Shown: positions 7,668-17,558, counted from the stretch's first letter. The stretch: 27,715 nt of DNA from CAYFIW01 sp964500645 (GCA_964500645.1 CAZCOH010000019.1:1-27715); one strand, 5' to 3'. Made by a program: numbers and translations. The notes: generated by a model from the sequence alone, not told the origin.

Positions 7668-8702
7668 ATGGATTTGTCATCATTGCCTCTACTATGGACT
7701 CAGCTTGCAATTTTGGCTGCGATCATATTGGTGGCTGCTACTCAATTAACTAAATCCGCCGATGTTATAGCATTTAAAACAGGGCTTGGAAGATCATTTG
7801 TTGGTGTTGTACTTCTGGCAACTGCGACCTCATTACCTGAGTTAGGGACCGGAATTAGTTCTGTTGCTGTGATCGGAGGTAATAGTGGAGCCGATCTAGC
7901 GGCCGGTGATGCTTTTGGAAGTAATATATTCAATCTGCTAATAATCGGAATACTTGATTTACTTTGGAGGAAGGGTTCAATACTGGCAACTTTGGGTAGC
8001 AGCGTTGCTCTTGTTGGCGTACTCGGGGCCATAGTTATTTTGATAGCAGGAGCTGGAATTCTAATTCACTCAAGTATGGACTTAACACCAAATCTACCCA
8101 TTAGCCCAATTTCAATACTGTTAGGGATTGTTTTTGTTGTCGCGTTATTTGCAATTTACAAAGAAGAACAGAAATCTGATTCTGTTGAATCTGAACAAGA
8201 CTATACTGATAATAGCTTAACCAAAGCATTCTTCATTTACGGAATATCTGCAATCGTTGTAGTTGTTGCAGCGGTCAGGTTAGCTTACACAGGTGAGGGT
8301 CTTTCGGAGCAGATGGGCTGGGAGCGAAGTTTCGTTGGCACTCAGTTTTTGGCCCTAAGCACTTCATTGCCAGAATTGGCTGCATCCATAGCGGCTCTGA
8401 GGCTAATGGCCCCAGAACTGGCTATTACAAATCTTTTAGGAAGTAACTTATTTAATATGGGATTTGTTTTGTTTTTGGATGACGTGGCATTTTTAGATGG
8501 TCCTATTTGGACAGTGGCTTCTAATGTACATGCTCTAACAGCCTTGACTGCTGTCCTTATGACTATGGTGGTAGTGGTTCCGTTAGTCAGTAAATCTACG
8601 GTGTCAAAAGTTAGGGTGGTCAGCAAGGAGTCTTTTCTATTAATATCCTTGTATGTTATCGCAAGCATACTGGTGTACTTTGCCGGTCAATCTGCTCACT
8701 AA
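7668..8702 (+). CDS. CaCA-family sodium/calcium exchanger-like antiporter
   Basis: This 344-residue integral membrane protein of about ten segments belongs to the cation/calcium antiporter superfamily (YrbG type), which moves Ca2+ against Na+ or H+. Both inverted alpha repeats are seen. The first is ATATSLPEL (glutamate E58) followed by GDAFGSNIFN (80-89), and the second is ALSTSLPEL (E236) followed by TNLLGSNLFN (254-263). These hold the ion-binding glutamates and the GSN turns. A charged, probably cytoplasmic loop at about 164-185 (EEQKSDSVESEQD) separates the halves. The ATG start follows a GGAGATT ribosome site. The NIPSNAP-like gene starts 23 nt after it on the same strand. Ion specificity cannot be read from sequence alone. 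Confidence 0.9.
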   Translation: MDLSSLPLLWTQLAILAAIILVAATQLTKSADVIAFKTGLGRSFVGVVLLATATSLPELGTGISSVAVIGGNSGADLAAGDAFGSNIFNLLIIGILDLLWRKGSILATLGSSVALVGVLGAIVILIAGAGILIHSSMDLTPNLPISPISILLGIVFVVALFAIYKEEQKSDSVESEQDYTDNSLTKAFFIYGISAIVVVVAAVRLAYTGEGLSEQMGWERSFVGTQFLALSTSLPELAASIAALRLMAPELAITNLLGSNLFNMGFVLFLDDVAFLDGPIWTVASNVHALTALTAVLMTMVVVVPLVSKSTVSKVRVVSKESFLLISLYVIASILVYFAGQSAH

Positions 8703-8725
8703 GTATTAAATAAGGAGATTACAAA

Positions 8726-9046
8726 ATGTTTTTCGAATTAAGAGAATATAGGACCATGCCTGGTGAACGTGAGAACTGGGTGCGCTTTATGGAGGACACC
8801 ATCATTCCATTTCAAGTATCCAAGGGTATGGTGATTTTAGGTAGCTTTGTAGGCCAGGAGGAAGATGATTTGTATATATGGATTCGTCGATTTGAAGATG
8901 AATCTGAGCGGGAAAAGTTGTATGAAGCTGTCTATGAGAGTGATGAATGGAAAAATGAAATCGGTCCAAAAATCCCCTCAATGATGGACCGTTCAAAAAT
9001 TGTGGTTAGAAGAATAGAATCAAGTTCCCGGTCTGTTATTCAATAG
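8726..9046 (+). CDS. NIPSNAP-like dimeric alpha/beta-barrel protein
   Basis: The 106-residue protein opens with MFFELREYRTMPGERENW, the strand and turn typical of NIPSNAP family members (ELRxYxxxPG). It continues with a helix, an IVILGSF-like strand position (MVILGSFVGQEED), an IWIRRFED strand-turn and a final KIVVRRIE strand. This is the ferredoxin-like fold that pairs into an alpha/beta barrel. The family's biochemical role is not known. A strong AAGGAG ribosome site lies 23 nt or less after the antiporter stop, so the two are probably cotranscribed. No signal peptide is visible. Confidence 0.82.
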   Translation: MFFELREYRTMPGERENWVRFMEDTIIPFQVSKGMVILGSFVGQEEDDLYIWIRRFEDESEREKLYEAVYESDEWKNEIGPKIPSMMDRSKIVVRRIESSSRSVIQ

Positions 9047-9080
9047 TAGATTAACCTTGAAATGATTTAATATCTAATAA

Positions 9081-10610
9081 ATGTACGTCGATATCAGGTT
9101 TGATCACGTCACCTTGTTCGATGGGGGGTCTATAAAGACCGACCATAGCATATTAATTAAAGGGGAAAAATTTCTGTGGATTGGTCCTACTAACGATTTA
9201 TATGAAAATATTTATCAGTATGGAACTCGAATAGATGCTTCCAATTTATATGTGGTTCCAGGATTTATAGATTCCCATATACATTTATTAAGATCATCTA
9301 TATCTAGTCTTGGCTATGATTTTTCAGAAGTTGGTGACCAAGGTTCAGCTGGATTTCTCTCTAAACTGAAAAAAATTTCTACGTCTCGACGCCCTGAATT
9401 GTCATCCTGGGTTATGGGTTATTTTCTTGATGAAAGTAATCCTGAAATACAAAACGTATTAAATCGGGCATCTGTGGATAAAGTATTGCCGAATATACCG
9501 ATTGTCCTCCATTTTACATCAGGTCATGGATATCTTCTTAATAGTGTTGCATTAGAACAATTAGGAATAGGAAATAATTCTTTAGAACCCTCTGGCGTTA
9601 CGTTTCAAAGATCTCTTAATGATGGATCTTTAACTGGAGTTATTTATGAGGGCCAAAATATTTTATCTGGCCGTATTGCCAGTATTCCTCAGAAAGCAAT
9701 GATGGATGCAGTTGTACGGTTTAACGGATTGTTAGTTAGTAGAGGTATAACCTCGGTTGTGGATTGCTCTCCTAGAAATAATTGGGGTCGGTTTTTAAAG
9801 ATGCAAGATTGGATTCAATCCGGTGAAGTTACGGTGGACGTAGTGTTTATGGTAGGGGTGGGATCTATAAAAGAATTTGTAGGGAATAAAGTGAAATTTG
9901 GAGAAATGCATCGTGGTGTTCAAGTTGGTCATGTCAAGATAGAGATCACTGCGTCTTCGGGACACTTACATCCAAATTTAATTGAACTCGATAAAATTAT
10001 TAAATATTGTCATACACAAGGTTATCCTGTTGCTATTCACGCGGTTGAAAGAGATGCAGTCAATATGGCAGTTGATATATTGAGCAAATATCCGTTTCCT
10101 GGTGATCGTTTGGAACATGTTTCAGAACTTGAAGATGAAGCCATCGATAAATTGCGTAAAACCTATGTATCTGCCTCAGTACAACCAGGCTTTATTCTGC
10201 ATCACGGCGACCGATACATTCGAGAGACACCTTCATGTAGCATAAAGTACTTGCACAGGATCGGCTCGATGGTGAATGCAGGAATTCATGTTGGATATTC
10301 TTCAGATTCACCAGTCACGATTCCTAATCCTTTGGAGTCTGTTAATGTAGCTTATACTCGTGTAACTTCCCAGGGCGCAGTTTTAAACAAAGTAGAGCAT
10401 GTGGGTAAATTCGATTCCATGAGGGCACTAACGTCTGTTAATGCAAACATCAGCGGACTGTCCGGCAGAAAAGGATGGATCCGAAGTGGTTACGAAGCTG
10501 ACATGGTTGTTATGACTCATGACCCATTTAATCATGATATAAATGATTCGGGTGGGGGCCATATAAAATTGGTTCTTCGTAGGGGTGAAATTTTGTCCGG
10601 TAGTTTCTAA
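9081..10610 (+). CDS. Amidohydrolase family 3 (YtcJ-like) metal-dependent hydrolase
   Basis: The 509-residue protein has the two-part amidohydrolase_3 layout. A small beta domain is formed by both ends (residues 1-58 and about 465-509), and it encloses a metal-binding TIM barrel. The HxH of strand 1 is GFIDSHIHL (H66, H68). SGHGYLLNSVAL near 147-158 is a family hallmark. K286 in VGHVKIEI is a candidate metal-bridging lysine. H320 (AIHAVERDA), H346 (RLEHVSELED) and D409 (YSSDSPV) complete the metal site. Such enzymes hydrolyse exocyclic amides, formamides or related bonds, and the substrate here cannot be told. It follows the NIPSNAP-like gene by 34 nt. The ribosome site is weak, so the start is taken from the conserved N-terminus. 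Confidence 0.9.
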   Translation: MYVDIRFDHVTLFDGGSIKTDHSILIKGEKFLWIGPTNDLYENIYQYGTRIDASNLYVVPGFIDSHIHLLRSSISSLGYDFSEVGDQGSAGFLSKLKKISTSRRPELSSWVMGYFLDESNPEIQNVLNRASVDKVLPNIPIVLHFTSGHGYLLNSVALEQLGIGNNSLEPSGVTFQRSLNDGSLTGVIYEGQNILSGRIASIPQKAMMDAVVRFNGLLVSRGITSVVDCSPRNNWGRFLKMQDWIQSGEVTVDVVFMVGVGSIKEFVGNKVKFGEMHRGVQVGHVKIEITASSGHLHPNLIELDKIIKYCHTQGYPVAIHAVERDAVNMAVDILSKYPFPGDRLEHVSELEDEAIDKLRKTYVSASVQPGFILHHGDRYIRETPSCSIKYLHRIGSMVNAGIHVGYSSDSPVTIPNPLESVNVAYTRVTSQGAVLNKVEHVGKFDSMRALTSVNANISGLSGRKGWIRSGYEADMVVMTHDPFNHDINDSGGGHIKLVLRRGEILSGSF

Positions 10611-10617
10611 GAATTGG

Positions 10618-11586
10618 TTATTTTAATCTTGAAATCATAAATTCAGACAATTCTTCCAAAGATTGCTTATGTGGGTTGTTTGGTAGTTTAGTTAAGGAAT
10701 TTCTTGCTTGTTGAACAAGTTTATGAGCATATGAAAATGATCTCTCTATTCCGTTAGAATTTTTAACCAAATTAGTTAACACAGCATAATTATTACACTC
10801 GTCTTTTGATTTAAATAATGAATTTACTGCTGAATATATTTTAGGATCATCCATAGCATATATTGTTGGTAGGGTTAAGATTCCATTTCTTAGGTCGTTG
10901 CCAACTGGTTTACCAATTGATAATTCGTTTCCTTGGTAATCAAGTATGTCATCAATTATTTGGAAAGCTAATCCTATGTTCAAGCTGTATTTTTTCAAAT
11001 TGGCTACAGCAGATTCAGGGGCTCCACTTAAGACCGCTCCGGATTCTCCGGAGGTGCTGAATAATGAAGCAGTCTTGTAATATATTCTATCGAGATATTC
11101 TTTCTTTGTGACGTTTGGATTGTAACTATACGAAGTTTCTTGTAACTGGCCCCTGGAGAGTTCCATTATTGTTTCTGAAAACCGCTTTATTACACGTATA
11201 TTACCCGTATCGCATACAAAGGTAGCGGAGGCAGCAAATACGTAATCCCCAACCATTACAGCTGTGTGTTGATCCCAGCCACTGCTTATGGTGACTTGGC
11301 CACGTCTCGTTTTGGCTTCATCGACTGTGTCGTCATGGATTAAAGTTGCTATGTGCAGCATTTCGACGGCTGTAGCCATCGTGATGACCAAATCTTTATT
11401 CTCATCGTAAAATCCCGCAGTCATAAGAGTCAGAGCTGGTCTTGCTCTTTTTCCTTTGGTGTTAAAAACATGTTGAACTAGTTCGTCAAGCAAAGGTAAG
11501 TCTGAACTTTTAGAGAATTCTTTTAGTTTTTGCTCCACTAACTCAAGATCGGCAGATACAGGGTCAAGAATCGATTGTAAGTCCAT
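10618..11586 (-). CDS. Long-chain trans-polyprenyl diphosphate synthase
   Basis: This 322-residue enzyme adds isopentenyl units to allylic diphosphates, most likely to make the side chain of menaquinone. The first aspartate-rich motif is DDTVD (85-89), preceded by small residues (A80, T81) at the chain-length positions and followed by RRG. The second is DDILD (212-216) in the AFQIIDDILDYQGNE block. GKRARPAL near 45-52 is the substrate-binding stretch. Small residues before the first motif favour long products over geranylgeranyl or farnesyl, but exact length is not predictable. The gene starts 2 nt after the metG stop on the same strand, so the two are almost certainly cotranscribed. Confidence 0.92.
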   Translation of the reverse strand: MDLQSILDPVSADLELVEQKLKEFSKSSDLPLLDELVQHVFNTKGKRARPALTLMTAGFYDENKDLVITMATAVEMLHIATLIHDDTVDEAKTRRGQVTISSGWDQHTAVMVGDYVFAASATFVCDTGNIRVIKRFSETIMELSRGQLQETSYSYNPNVTKKEYLDRIYYKTASLFSTSGESGAVLSGAPESAVANLKKYSLNIGLAFQIIDDILDYQGNELSIGKPVGNDLRNGILTLPTIYAMDDPKIYSAVNSLFKSKDECNNYAVLTNLVKNSNGIERSFSYAHKLVQQARNSLTKLPNNPHKQSLEELSEFMISRLK

Positions 11587-11588
11587 CT

Positions 11589-13265
11589 CTATGAGGATCT
11601 CTTTCCGAGTATTGCTTCCTCTTCATCAACAACGCTATCATCCAGCTTAGTAAATAGACGTTCTACAACTCCCAACTTTGTTCCTGGTTGAAGGTCGTCG
11701 CTATTCCAGTCCCATTTTATTTGTTCTGGGTGATTTGTATTACCCAGCATGTTGTGTAATTTACTTGTGCTGAAAGGGAGGTATGGATGGAATAGAATCT
11801 TTAAGCAGTTAATTATATTTATTGCAGTATATAAAGTTGTTCCAGCCGATTCTTTGCTTACCTTAACTTCAGCCCAGGGAGCTTTGTCGTCGAGATAGCG
11901 ATTAGTAAGTTGAGCCAATGACATTGCGTGTCCAAGACCCTCTCTAAATTTACAAGATTCTATAGATTTAGAAACTTTCCCCATCGCTATTTGAGCGTCT
12001 TCAAATAATTTTTGTTCAGTGGGCCCGAGGCTAGTTGGAGATGGAATATTCCCATCGAAGTTTCTATCAATCATTGATAAAACTCTGTTTACCAGGTTGC
12101 CAAATGTAGCCACTAATTCATCATTATTGCGTCTGACAAATTCACTCCATGTAAAATTAGAATCGCTGGTTTCTGGCATGATAGAAGAAAGAGTAAATCT
12201 TAATGAGTCGGGATCATATTTATCCGTTGCATCTTTCAGGTTGATGACCCAATTTCGGCTTGTGGAAATCTTCTGGGATTCCATGTTTACATATTCGTTA
12301 GCAGGGATGTCGAACGGGAGATTGATATTTTCGTATCCCATTATCATGGCTGGCCATATAACACTATGGAATGGAATATTGTCCTTGCCCATGAAGTAAT
12401 AGCTTTTGGAATCATCTTTCCAAAATGTATGCCATTTGTCGGGATCCGTGGTATTTGATGCCCACTCTACTGAGGCTGATAAGTAACCAATTACGGCTTC
12501 AAACCAGACATATATTCTTTTGGATTCATATCCGTCTAGAGGTACAGGAACACCCCATGATATATCCCTGGTTATCGGGCGATCCTTCAATCCCCCTTCC
12601 AAAAATCCGGTTGTGAAATTTTTGACATTAGGCTTCCAGTGTGTCTGGGTATTCACCCATTTCAATAAATCTGATTCGAATGCCGTTAGTTTTAAGAAGA
12701 AGTGTTCAGTATCTCTGAAAATAGGCCTCGTTTCACAATCGCGATGTTTGATATCTATCAAATCCTTAGGGTCTAAAGTATTCCCGCATCCATCACATTG
12801 ATCCCCTCTTGCACCGCTGAAATTGCAATGTGGGCATGTGCCCTCTACGTAGCGGTCGGCAAGGAATCGGCTATGAGCCTCACAAAATGGTTGAGACATA
12901 GTATCTTTATAGATATAACCGTCTTCCAATAATTTAAGGAATATTTCCTGTGCAATTTTCGTGTGATTTTCTGTATGAGTACTTGTGAATAAGTCGAATG
13001 AAATACCTAATTTGTCCCAATCTGACAGGAATTCACTTTGGTATACCGATACGATATTCTCTGGTTGTATACCTTTAGTTTCCGCACTTATTGTAACTGG
13101 GGTTCCATGGGCATCACTTCCAGATACCATTAATACATTATCGCCCTTTATTCGGTGATACCTTGCAAATATATCTGCGGGTAAATAACAACCTGCGACA
13201 TGTCCTAGATGTATGGATCCATTAGCATAAGGCCAAGCTGCGCAGACCAAAATATTTTCAGGCAT
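11589..13265 (-). CDS. metG: Methionyl-tRNA synthetase
   Basis: This class I synthetase charges tRNA-Met with methionine. The AAWPYANGSIHLGH block carries the HIGH-type motif as HLGH (19-22). The zinc knuckle domain has C144-x2-C147 and C157-x2-C160. The KMSKS-type loop reads KISTS (332-336) before RNWVI, as in the KISTSR form common in this family. The helical anticodon-binding domain occupies roughly 400-530. At 558 residues it lacks the extra C-terminal tRNA-binding domain found in E. coli MetG, which is normal for many bacteria. Upstream at 69 nt is rsmI, downstream at 2 nt the polyprenyl synthase, all on the minus strand. Confidence 0.96.
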   Translation of the reverse strand: MPENILVCAAWPYANGSIHLGHVAGCYLPADIFARYHRIKGDNVLMVSGSDAHGTPVTISAETKGIQPENIVSVYQSEFLSDWDKLGISFDLFTSTHTENHTKIAQEIFLKLLEDGYIYKDTMSQPFCEAHSRFLADRYVEGTCPHCNFSGARGDQCDGCGNTLDPKDLIDIKHRDCETRPIFRDTEHFFLKLTAFESDLLKWVNTQTHWKPNVKNFTTGFLEGGLKDRPITRDISWGVPVPLDGYESKRIYVWFEAVIGYLSASVEWASNTTDPDKWHTFWKDDSKSYYFMGKDNIPFHSVIWPAMIMGYENINLPFDIPANEYVNMESQKISTSRNWVINLKDATDKYDPDSLRFTLSSIMPETSDSNFTWSEFVRRNNDELVATFGNLVNRVLSMIDRNFDGNIPSPTSLGPTEQKLFEDAQIAMGKVSKSIESCKFREGLGHAMSLAQLTNRYLDDKAPWAEVKVSKESAGTTLYTAINIINCLKILFHPYLPFSTSKLHNMLGNTNHPEQIKWDWNSDDLQPGTKLGVVERLFTKLDDSVVDEEEAILGKRSS

Positions 13266-13334
13266 ATGGCTATAATTTCCTATCTATCATTACTGTGATG
13301 GAGAACTGAAATTTTAGCATAGTTAAGTGGGTTT

Positions 13335-14171
13335 CTATTTGGAAGTTCCACGTTCTTTTAGAGTGTTCAAAACTAGTCTATAGGATTCATGTCCACTCAT
13401 GCCGGTAATTAAAGAGAGTTGCCGTGAGATATCTTTTGTTTTCATAGATTTTGCATGGCAACTTTCGATAAATTCCACGATCTCTTCTTCGGTCAATTGT
13501 GTTACATCAATCTGTTTTGGGGATAACACGATGGTGAACTCTCCTCTAGGCTCATCAAAATGTTTAAGTGCCTCAGAAATCGTTCCCTTAAATCGTTCCT
13601 CATATAGTTTAGTCATCTCTCTCATTACTACGATTTCCCTTTCCGGATCTCGTTCAGAAAGCCATTTAAATAATGATTTAATTCTGTTGGGCGATTCAAA
13701 TATCACTGTCGGAACTTCTAACATGTCTATTTTGTTCAACATGGAATAGATTTCTTTCTTTTTCCTGGGAGCAAAACCTGCAAAATAGAATTGATCGGAT
13801 CTAAACGGTGACACCGAAACGGCGGAAATTATGGCAGATGGCCCAGGTATAGGAACTATATGTATCTCTGTATTAGATATGGCCGATATTAATTCAAATC
13901 CAGGATCACTGATCCCTGGAGTTCCTGCGTCTGTGACCAGTGAAACGTCTCCCGATTTTAGTTCCTCGATAATTATGGGAATTCTTTTGGATGCATTGTG
14001 TTTGTTAAAGCTTATCATTCGGGTTGTTATAGAAAATTCGTGGAGGAGTTTTCCGGTGACTCTTGTGTCCTCGGCGGCGATTAGCTGTGATGTTTTTAAT
14101 GTTTGGATTGCACGTTTTGTTATATCGGACAAATTACCTATGGGTGTCCCTACTACGTATAGATTTGTCAT
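13335..14171 (-). CDS. rsmI: 16S rRNA (cytidine-2'-O)-methyltransferase RsmI
   Basis: The enzyme methylates the ribose of C1402 in 16S rRNA using S-adenosylmethionine. The 278-residue product opens with LYVVGTPIGNLSDIT and has AAEDTRVTGKLL, VTDAGTPGISDPG, PIPGPSAIISA, FYFAGFAPRKKKE and a REMTKLYEERFKGT block. These are the known landmarks of this tetrapyrrole-methylase-fold family. A short helical C-terminal extension ends in LKERGTSK. Its ATG lies 3 nt after the stop of the upstream CocE-type gene, so translation may be coupled. Confidence 0.95.
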   Translation of the reverse strand: MTNLYVVGTPIGNLSDITKRAIQTLKTSQLIAAEDTRVTGKLLHEFSITTRMISFNKHNASKRIPIIIEELKSGDVSLVTDAGTPGISDPGFELISAISNTEIHIVPIPGPSAIISAVSVSPFRSDQFYFAGFAPRKKKEIYSMLNKIDMLEVPTVIFESPNRIKSLFKWLSERDPEREIVVMREMTKLYEERFKGTISEALKHFDEPRGEFTIVLSPKQIDVTQLTEEEIVEFIESCHAKSMKTKDISRQLSLITGMSGHESYRLVLNTLKERGTSK

Positions 14172-14174
14172 TTA

Positions 14175-16400
14175 TTAGTCCACAATTAGAGGTAAAAGTA
14201 TGTGAGAAGGGTACGATTTACCATGATAGATAGTTTGGGTTGCGATTTTTGTGTGGGTCTCACTATGAATTGTATTACCAGTATTAGGGTTTCTGTCGAA
14301 TCTTGGATAATTACTGCTAGATATTTCCAACCTTATTCTGTGACCTTTTTTAATTAACTGGCTGGTAGGCCATAATTCTATAGAAATTTTGTTTGGACCT
14401 TCTTTTTTCAAGCTGTCTAAGGGTAGCCTCAAGATCCCGTCAGTGACGTTGTAGGCGTTGCCATTTGGGTATACGTCTACAAGTTTTGCTGTGAAATCTG
14501 TTGCTAATGCGTCACTACTAACATATAAAATTGCTTTGATGGGCCCTGTGATTTCCATGTCATTTTCTAGGATAGCGCTAGAAAACACTAAAACATCGTT
14601 TCTTTTTTCTATGTGATTTTGTTGAGCGACTCCTGATCGTGGACCTAGCATGGAGCCTCCTGAAGAGGGGACTGGATTTTCTGGATCGTATTCGTATATG
14701 TCGGTGTTCCGTACATAGGTGGGACGAGTAAGAATTAGTTTTCCATCTCCGTCTATACTCTTGGCTGATTCACTACTTTCAAGATAATAGGGTGTGAAAT
14801 TGGTCCTAGATAATGGCCATTCATTTTCATTTCGCCATTCGTTTTTTCCCATCACAAATAGTTTAATTGGAGACGTTTCTTGAGTAGGAATTCCTTTTAA
14901 GTGTTCGTCGAACCATTTTATGCTTGGTGAGATACTAGCCACTCTATAATTTGGGCTAACGTATCCGTCCGAAAGAGTGACTGACCTTGCGTGAGCCCAT
15001 GGACCTATTACGAGGCGAGTTTTTCCAGACGAACTTGTCGGTGAGGTTTTTATTATTTCACTAAAATCTCTTAATTGAGATGGAAGGAATGCATCATACC
15101 AACCAGCCATCATGTGAATTGGACCATTCAATTTCGGGATTCTATCTCCAGTATTACTACTTTTCCAAAATGCGTCGTCACTGGGATGGCTGGCCCAATC
15201 GTTGAAATACGGAATTTCTCCTTTGACCCTATTGTCTGAATCTATTAATGGGAAGCCAGATACAGCTTTTTCTATGTCGGTAAGTTCATAGGAAACATCT
15301 TTTTTTGGGCCGCTGGTAAATGCCCAATGGAGGGCGCTTTCCAGCGAAAATGCACCACCCGGATAGAACATTTGGTAAAAATCAGTACTGGCTATCTGTA
15401 TGCCCATAGCCGATGGTCCGGGATCAGAATTTCCAGCAAGAAGCCATTGTGTATAACCAAAGTACGACCCTCCCCACATTCCTAATCTACCATCAAACCA
15501 TTCTTGTTTCGAAAGCCATTCTAGTGTTTCGATACCATCTTTTTCTTCATTGAGGAAAGGGTAATAATTACCCCCAGATCCACCTCGACCTCTAACACCT
15601 TGGAAGACTACTGTGTATCCCTGTTCAGACCAAATTCGTCCTACGAGATCAGCTTTGTACGAATTTGAAAAAGTTCTCGTGTAAGGAACGCGAACTAAAA
15701 TTGTGGGTACATCTCCAACACGTATGGGATGGTAAATGTTGGAAACTAGAGATATTCCATCTGAGGTTAAAAACTTAACATTTTTCTCCATTTTGACGGC
15801 ATTTTTAGGGGATCCGATGCCGTATGAGATGCTTAAATACGAGGGTAGGAGTGAATGTATCATCCATATGGAGAAACCAAAGATAATTATTAAACCCATA
15901 GATAGACGTCTTATCCAGCCTAATGTGGATGCTTGAAATATGTTTTGCCCAGAGGATTTTATTTGGTGAATAGCAATAGTGATCACTATTGCCGCAAGTA
16001 CCCAATGAAAAAATACGGGTATGCTTCCACCTGTCCATCTTTCTGGTGAGTAGAGCGACATCCGTAGAATGTACCGTAACACCATTGCTAATAAATAGGT
16101 TATACCTATTGGTAGAAGCCAATAAGTTAGGAAATTATTTGGCTTATAAAAATATCCAGATCTATACCAGAAGTCTCTACATACCTTAAATAGACTGAAA
16201 AGTATGAGTACTTGGAATGCCAAAAGATATTGATATGGAAGAGCCCCTGACAGCCACTCCGACTCTGGTGGGAACCATTCAACACTTATTATGCGGACGA
16301 AGAAATGAACTAAAACTCTCAATAAGAAGAAGATCGTAAAGAGAAACAATATCCAAAATTTGGGGTTTTGTATGTTTGTTGACGAATTTCTTTGATTCAT
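14175..16400 (-). CDS. Membrane-anchored CocE/NonD (peptidase S15-like) hydrolase
   Basis: The 741-residue protein joins about 190 residues of membrane helices to a full CocE/NonD hydrolase. Probable transmembrane segments lie near 15-35, 57-74, 89-112, 126-145 and 164-187. The hydrolase part starts near residue 203. It has the nucleophile elbow GGSYFGY (S312), the acid in AGWYDAF (D436), the histidine in GPWAHAR (H470), a helical cap between S312 and D436, and a C-terminal jelly-roll of the X-Pro dipeptidyl-peptidase type. Relatives cleave ester, amide or X-Pro peptide bonds; the substrate here is unknown. Five membrane segments ahead of the catalytic domain would put it outside the membrane if the N-terminus is inside, but topology was judged by eye. 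It leads the rsmI-metG-polyprenyl synthase block and is divergent from the luciferase-like gene. Confidence 0.88.
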   Translation of the reverse strand: MNQRNSSTNIQNPKFWILFLFTIFFLLRVLVHFFVRIISVEWFPPESEWLSGALPYQYLLAFQVLILFSLFKVCRDFWYRSGYFYKPNNFLTYWLLPIGITYLLAMVLRYILRMSLYSPERWTGGSIPVFFHWVLAAIVITIAIHQIKSSGQNIFQASTLGWIRRLSMGLIIIFGFSIWMIHSLLPSYLSISYGIGSPKNAVKMEKNVKFLTSDGISLVSNIYHPIRVGDVPTILVRVPYTRTFSNSYKADLVGRIWSEQGYTVVFQGVRGRGGSGGNYYPFLNEEKDGIETLEWLSKQEWFDGRLGMWGGSYFGYTQWLLAGNSDPGPSAMGIQIASTDFYQMFYPGGAFSLESALHWAFTSGPKKDVSYELTDIEKAVSGFPLIDSDNRVKGEIPYFNDWASHPSDDAFWKSSNTGDRIPKLNGPIHMMAGWYDAFLPSQLRDFSEIIKTSPTSSSGKTRLVIGPWAHARSVTLSDGYVSPNYRVASISPSIKWFDEHLKGIPTQETSPIKLFVMGKNEWRNENEWPLSRTNFTPYYLESSESAKSIDGDGKLILTRPTYVRNTDIYEYDPENPVPSSGGSMLGPRSGVAQQNHIEKRNDVLVFSSAILENDMEITGPIKAILYVSSDALATDFTAKLVDVYPNGNAYNVTDGILRLPLDSLKKEGPNKISIELWPTSQLIKKGHRIRLEISSSNYPRFDRNPNTGNTIHSETHTKIATQTIYHGKSYPSHILLPLIVD

Positions 16401-16526
16401 ATTATTTATTTGCTACAAGTCATTTCTCAAGAAACATTTTAGTTATTTTTCCAATTGGTTAGACTCAAACAAGTGATCGAATGTACAATCGTCGTTTAGT
16501 ATTCATATGAAACTGGGGATATAGAA

Positions 16527-17558
16527 TTGAAATTTGGAAACTGGGTTTTTCCTGTCTCACCTGACCCGATTACTGATAAGAGGATTATAAACGAGGCTAT
16601 TGAAGAGATCGTTTTGTGTGACAAGGTCGGATTCGAAGTGGCATGGCTGTCAGAGCACCATTTTGATGGATCGACGGCATATGTAGATCCTATGGTGTTC
16701 GCTGGTTCAGTTGCTAGAGAAACAAAAAACATCAAAATTGGATTCGCGGTTCTGGAAATGGCTTTACATCATCCAGTTCGGGTGGCTGCACAAATTGCTC
16801 TTCTAGATCATTTAACAGATGGCAGAGTTATCTTGGGGACCGGTAAAGGATCCGCGTTTAACGAGTATGAATATACAGGGTTTGGTGTCTCGATGGATGA
16901 AGCTGCTAATAGCTTGGCAGAGGCCGAGCAGATTATATTCGAAGCTTGGAAGGGGGGTCCTGTAGATTTTAAAGGTAAATATTGGAATTTATCTTTTCCT
17001 TCTTTGAGGCCACTACCGATTCAAAAACCAACCCCACCTCTATTGAGGGCATGCCTAAGTGAAAATTCAATTATTGAAATGGCGAAGTCTCATAGGCCTA
17101 TATTGATTGCAGCTCAGGATAATGAATCTATTAAACACCGTCTGGATATTTATAAAGAAACTTTAAATAGCTCTGGTGCCCCTAAAGAAAAAATAGAGTA
17201 TCTCTTAAATCAAGTGTGGGTATCCAAGAATTTGGCAATCAGTAATGATGTAACTCCAGATATTGCGACTGTTAGAGAACGGTATTTTATTGAGCAGAAT
17301 CATTTTAGAGAAGCTAGGGATAAATACAATAATTCTCCTGAACAATCATCGCCAAAATCAGATATTCCTGGTGAAACGGATGATTTTGGTTCAGAGTTTG
17401 TTTGCGGCAGTCCTGATGAAGTTGTCTCACAGATTAGACTTCTCGAAGAGATCGGAGTTAGAAATTTGATGATGAAGTTGAATTTCGCAGACCTTGGTAT
17501 TGAACATGTCAGAAAATCCTTGGACGTGTTTTCTGAGGAAGTAATGCCCTACTTTTAA
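16527..17558 (+). CDS. LLM-class (luciferase-like) flavin-dependent oxidoreductase
   Basis: The 343-residue protein fits the luciferase-like monooxygenase TIM barrel, which uses FMN or F420. Typical landmarks are the AWLSEHHFDGSTAYVDP block near 39-56, NIKIGFAVLEMALHHPVRVAAQIALLDHLTDGRVILGTGKG around 68-110, an EAEQIIFEAW helix and SLRPLPIQKPTPPL. The start is TTG with GGGGAT 7 nt upstream; a nearby ATG at 16507 is out of frame. It is divergent from the CocE-type gene and convergent with the PPOX-fold gene. Substrate is unknown. Many SAR202-type genomes carry expanded sets of this family, which fits the proposed lineage. Confidence 0.9.
   Translation: MKFGNWVFPVSPDPITDKRIINEAIEEIVLCDKVGFEVAWLSEHHFDGSTAYVDPMVFAGSVARETKNIKIGFAVLEMALHHPVRVAAQIALLDHLTDGRVILGTGKGSAFNEYEYTGFGVSMDEAANSLAEAEQIIFEAWKGGPVDFKGKYWNLSFPSLRPLPIQKPTPPLLRACLSENSIIEMAKSHRPILIAAQDNESIKHRLDIYKETLNSSGAPKEKIEYLLNQVWVSKNLAISNDVTPDIATVRERYFIEQNHFREARDKYNNSPEQSSPKSDIPGETDDFGSEFVCGSPDEVVSQIRLLEEIGVRNLMMKLNFADLGIEHVRKSLDVFSEEVMPYF

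Noticed and set aside
12019..12399. Long plus-strand frames opposite metG, and similar frames opposite other genes
   Set aside because: They are antisense shadows of well-supported genes and have no domain features.
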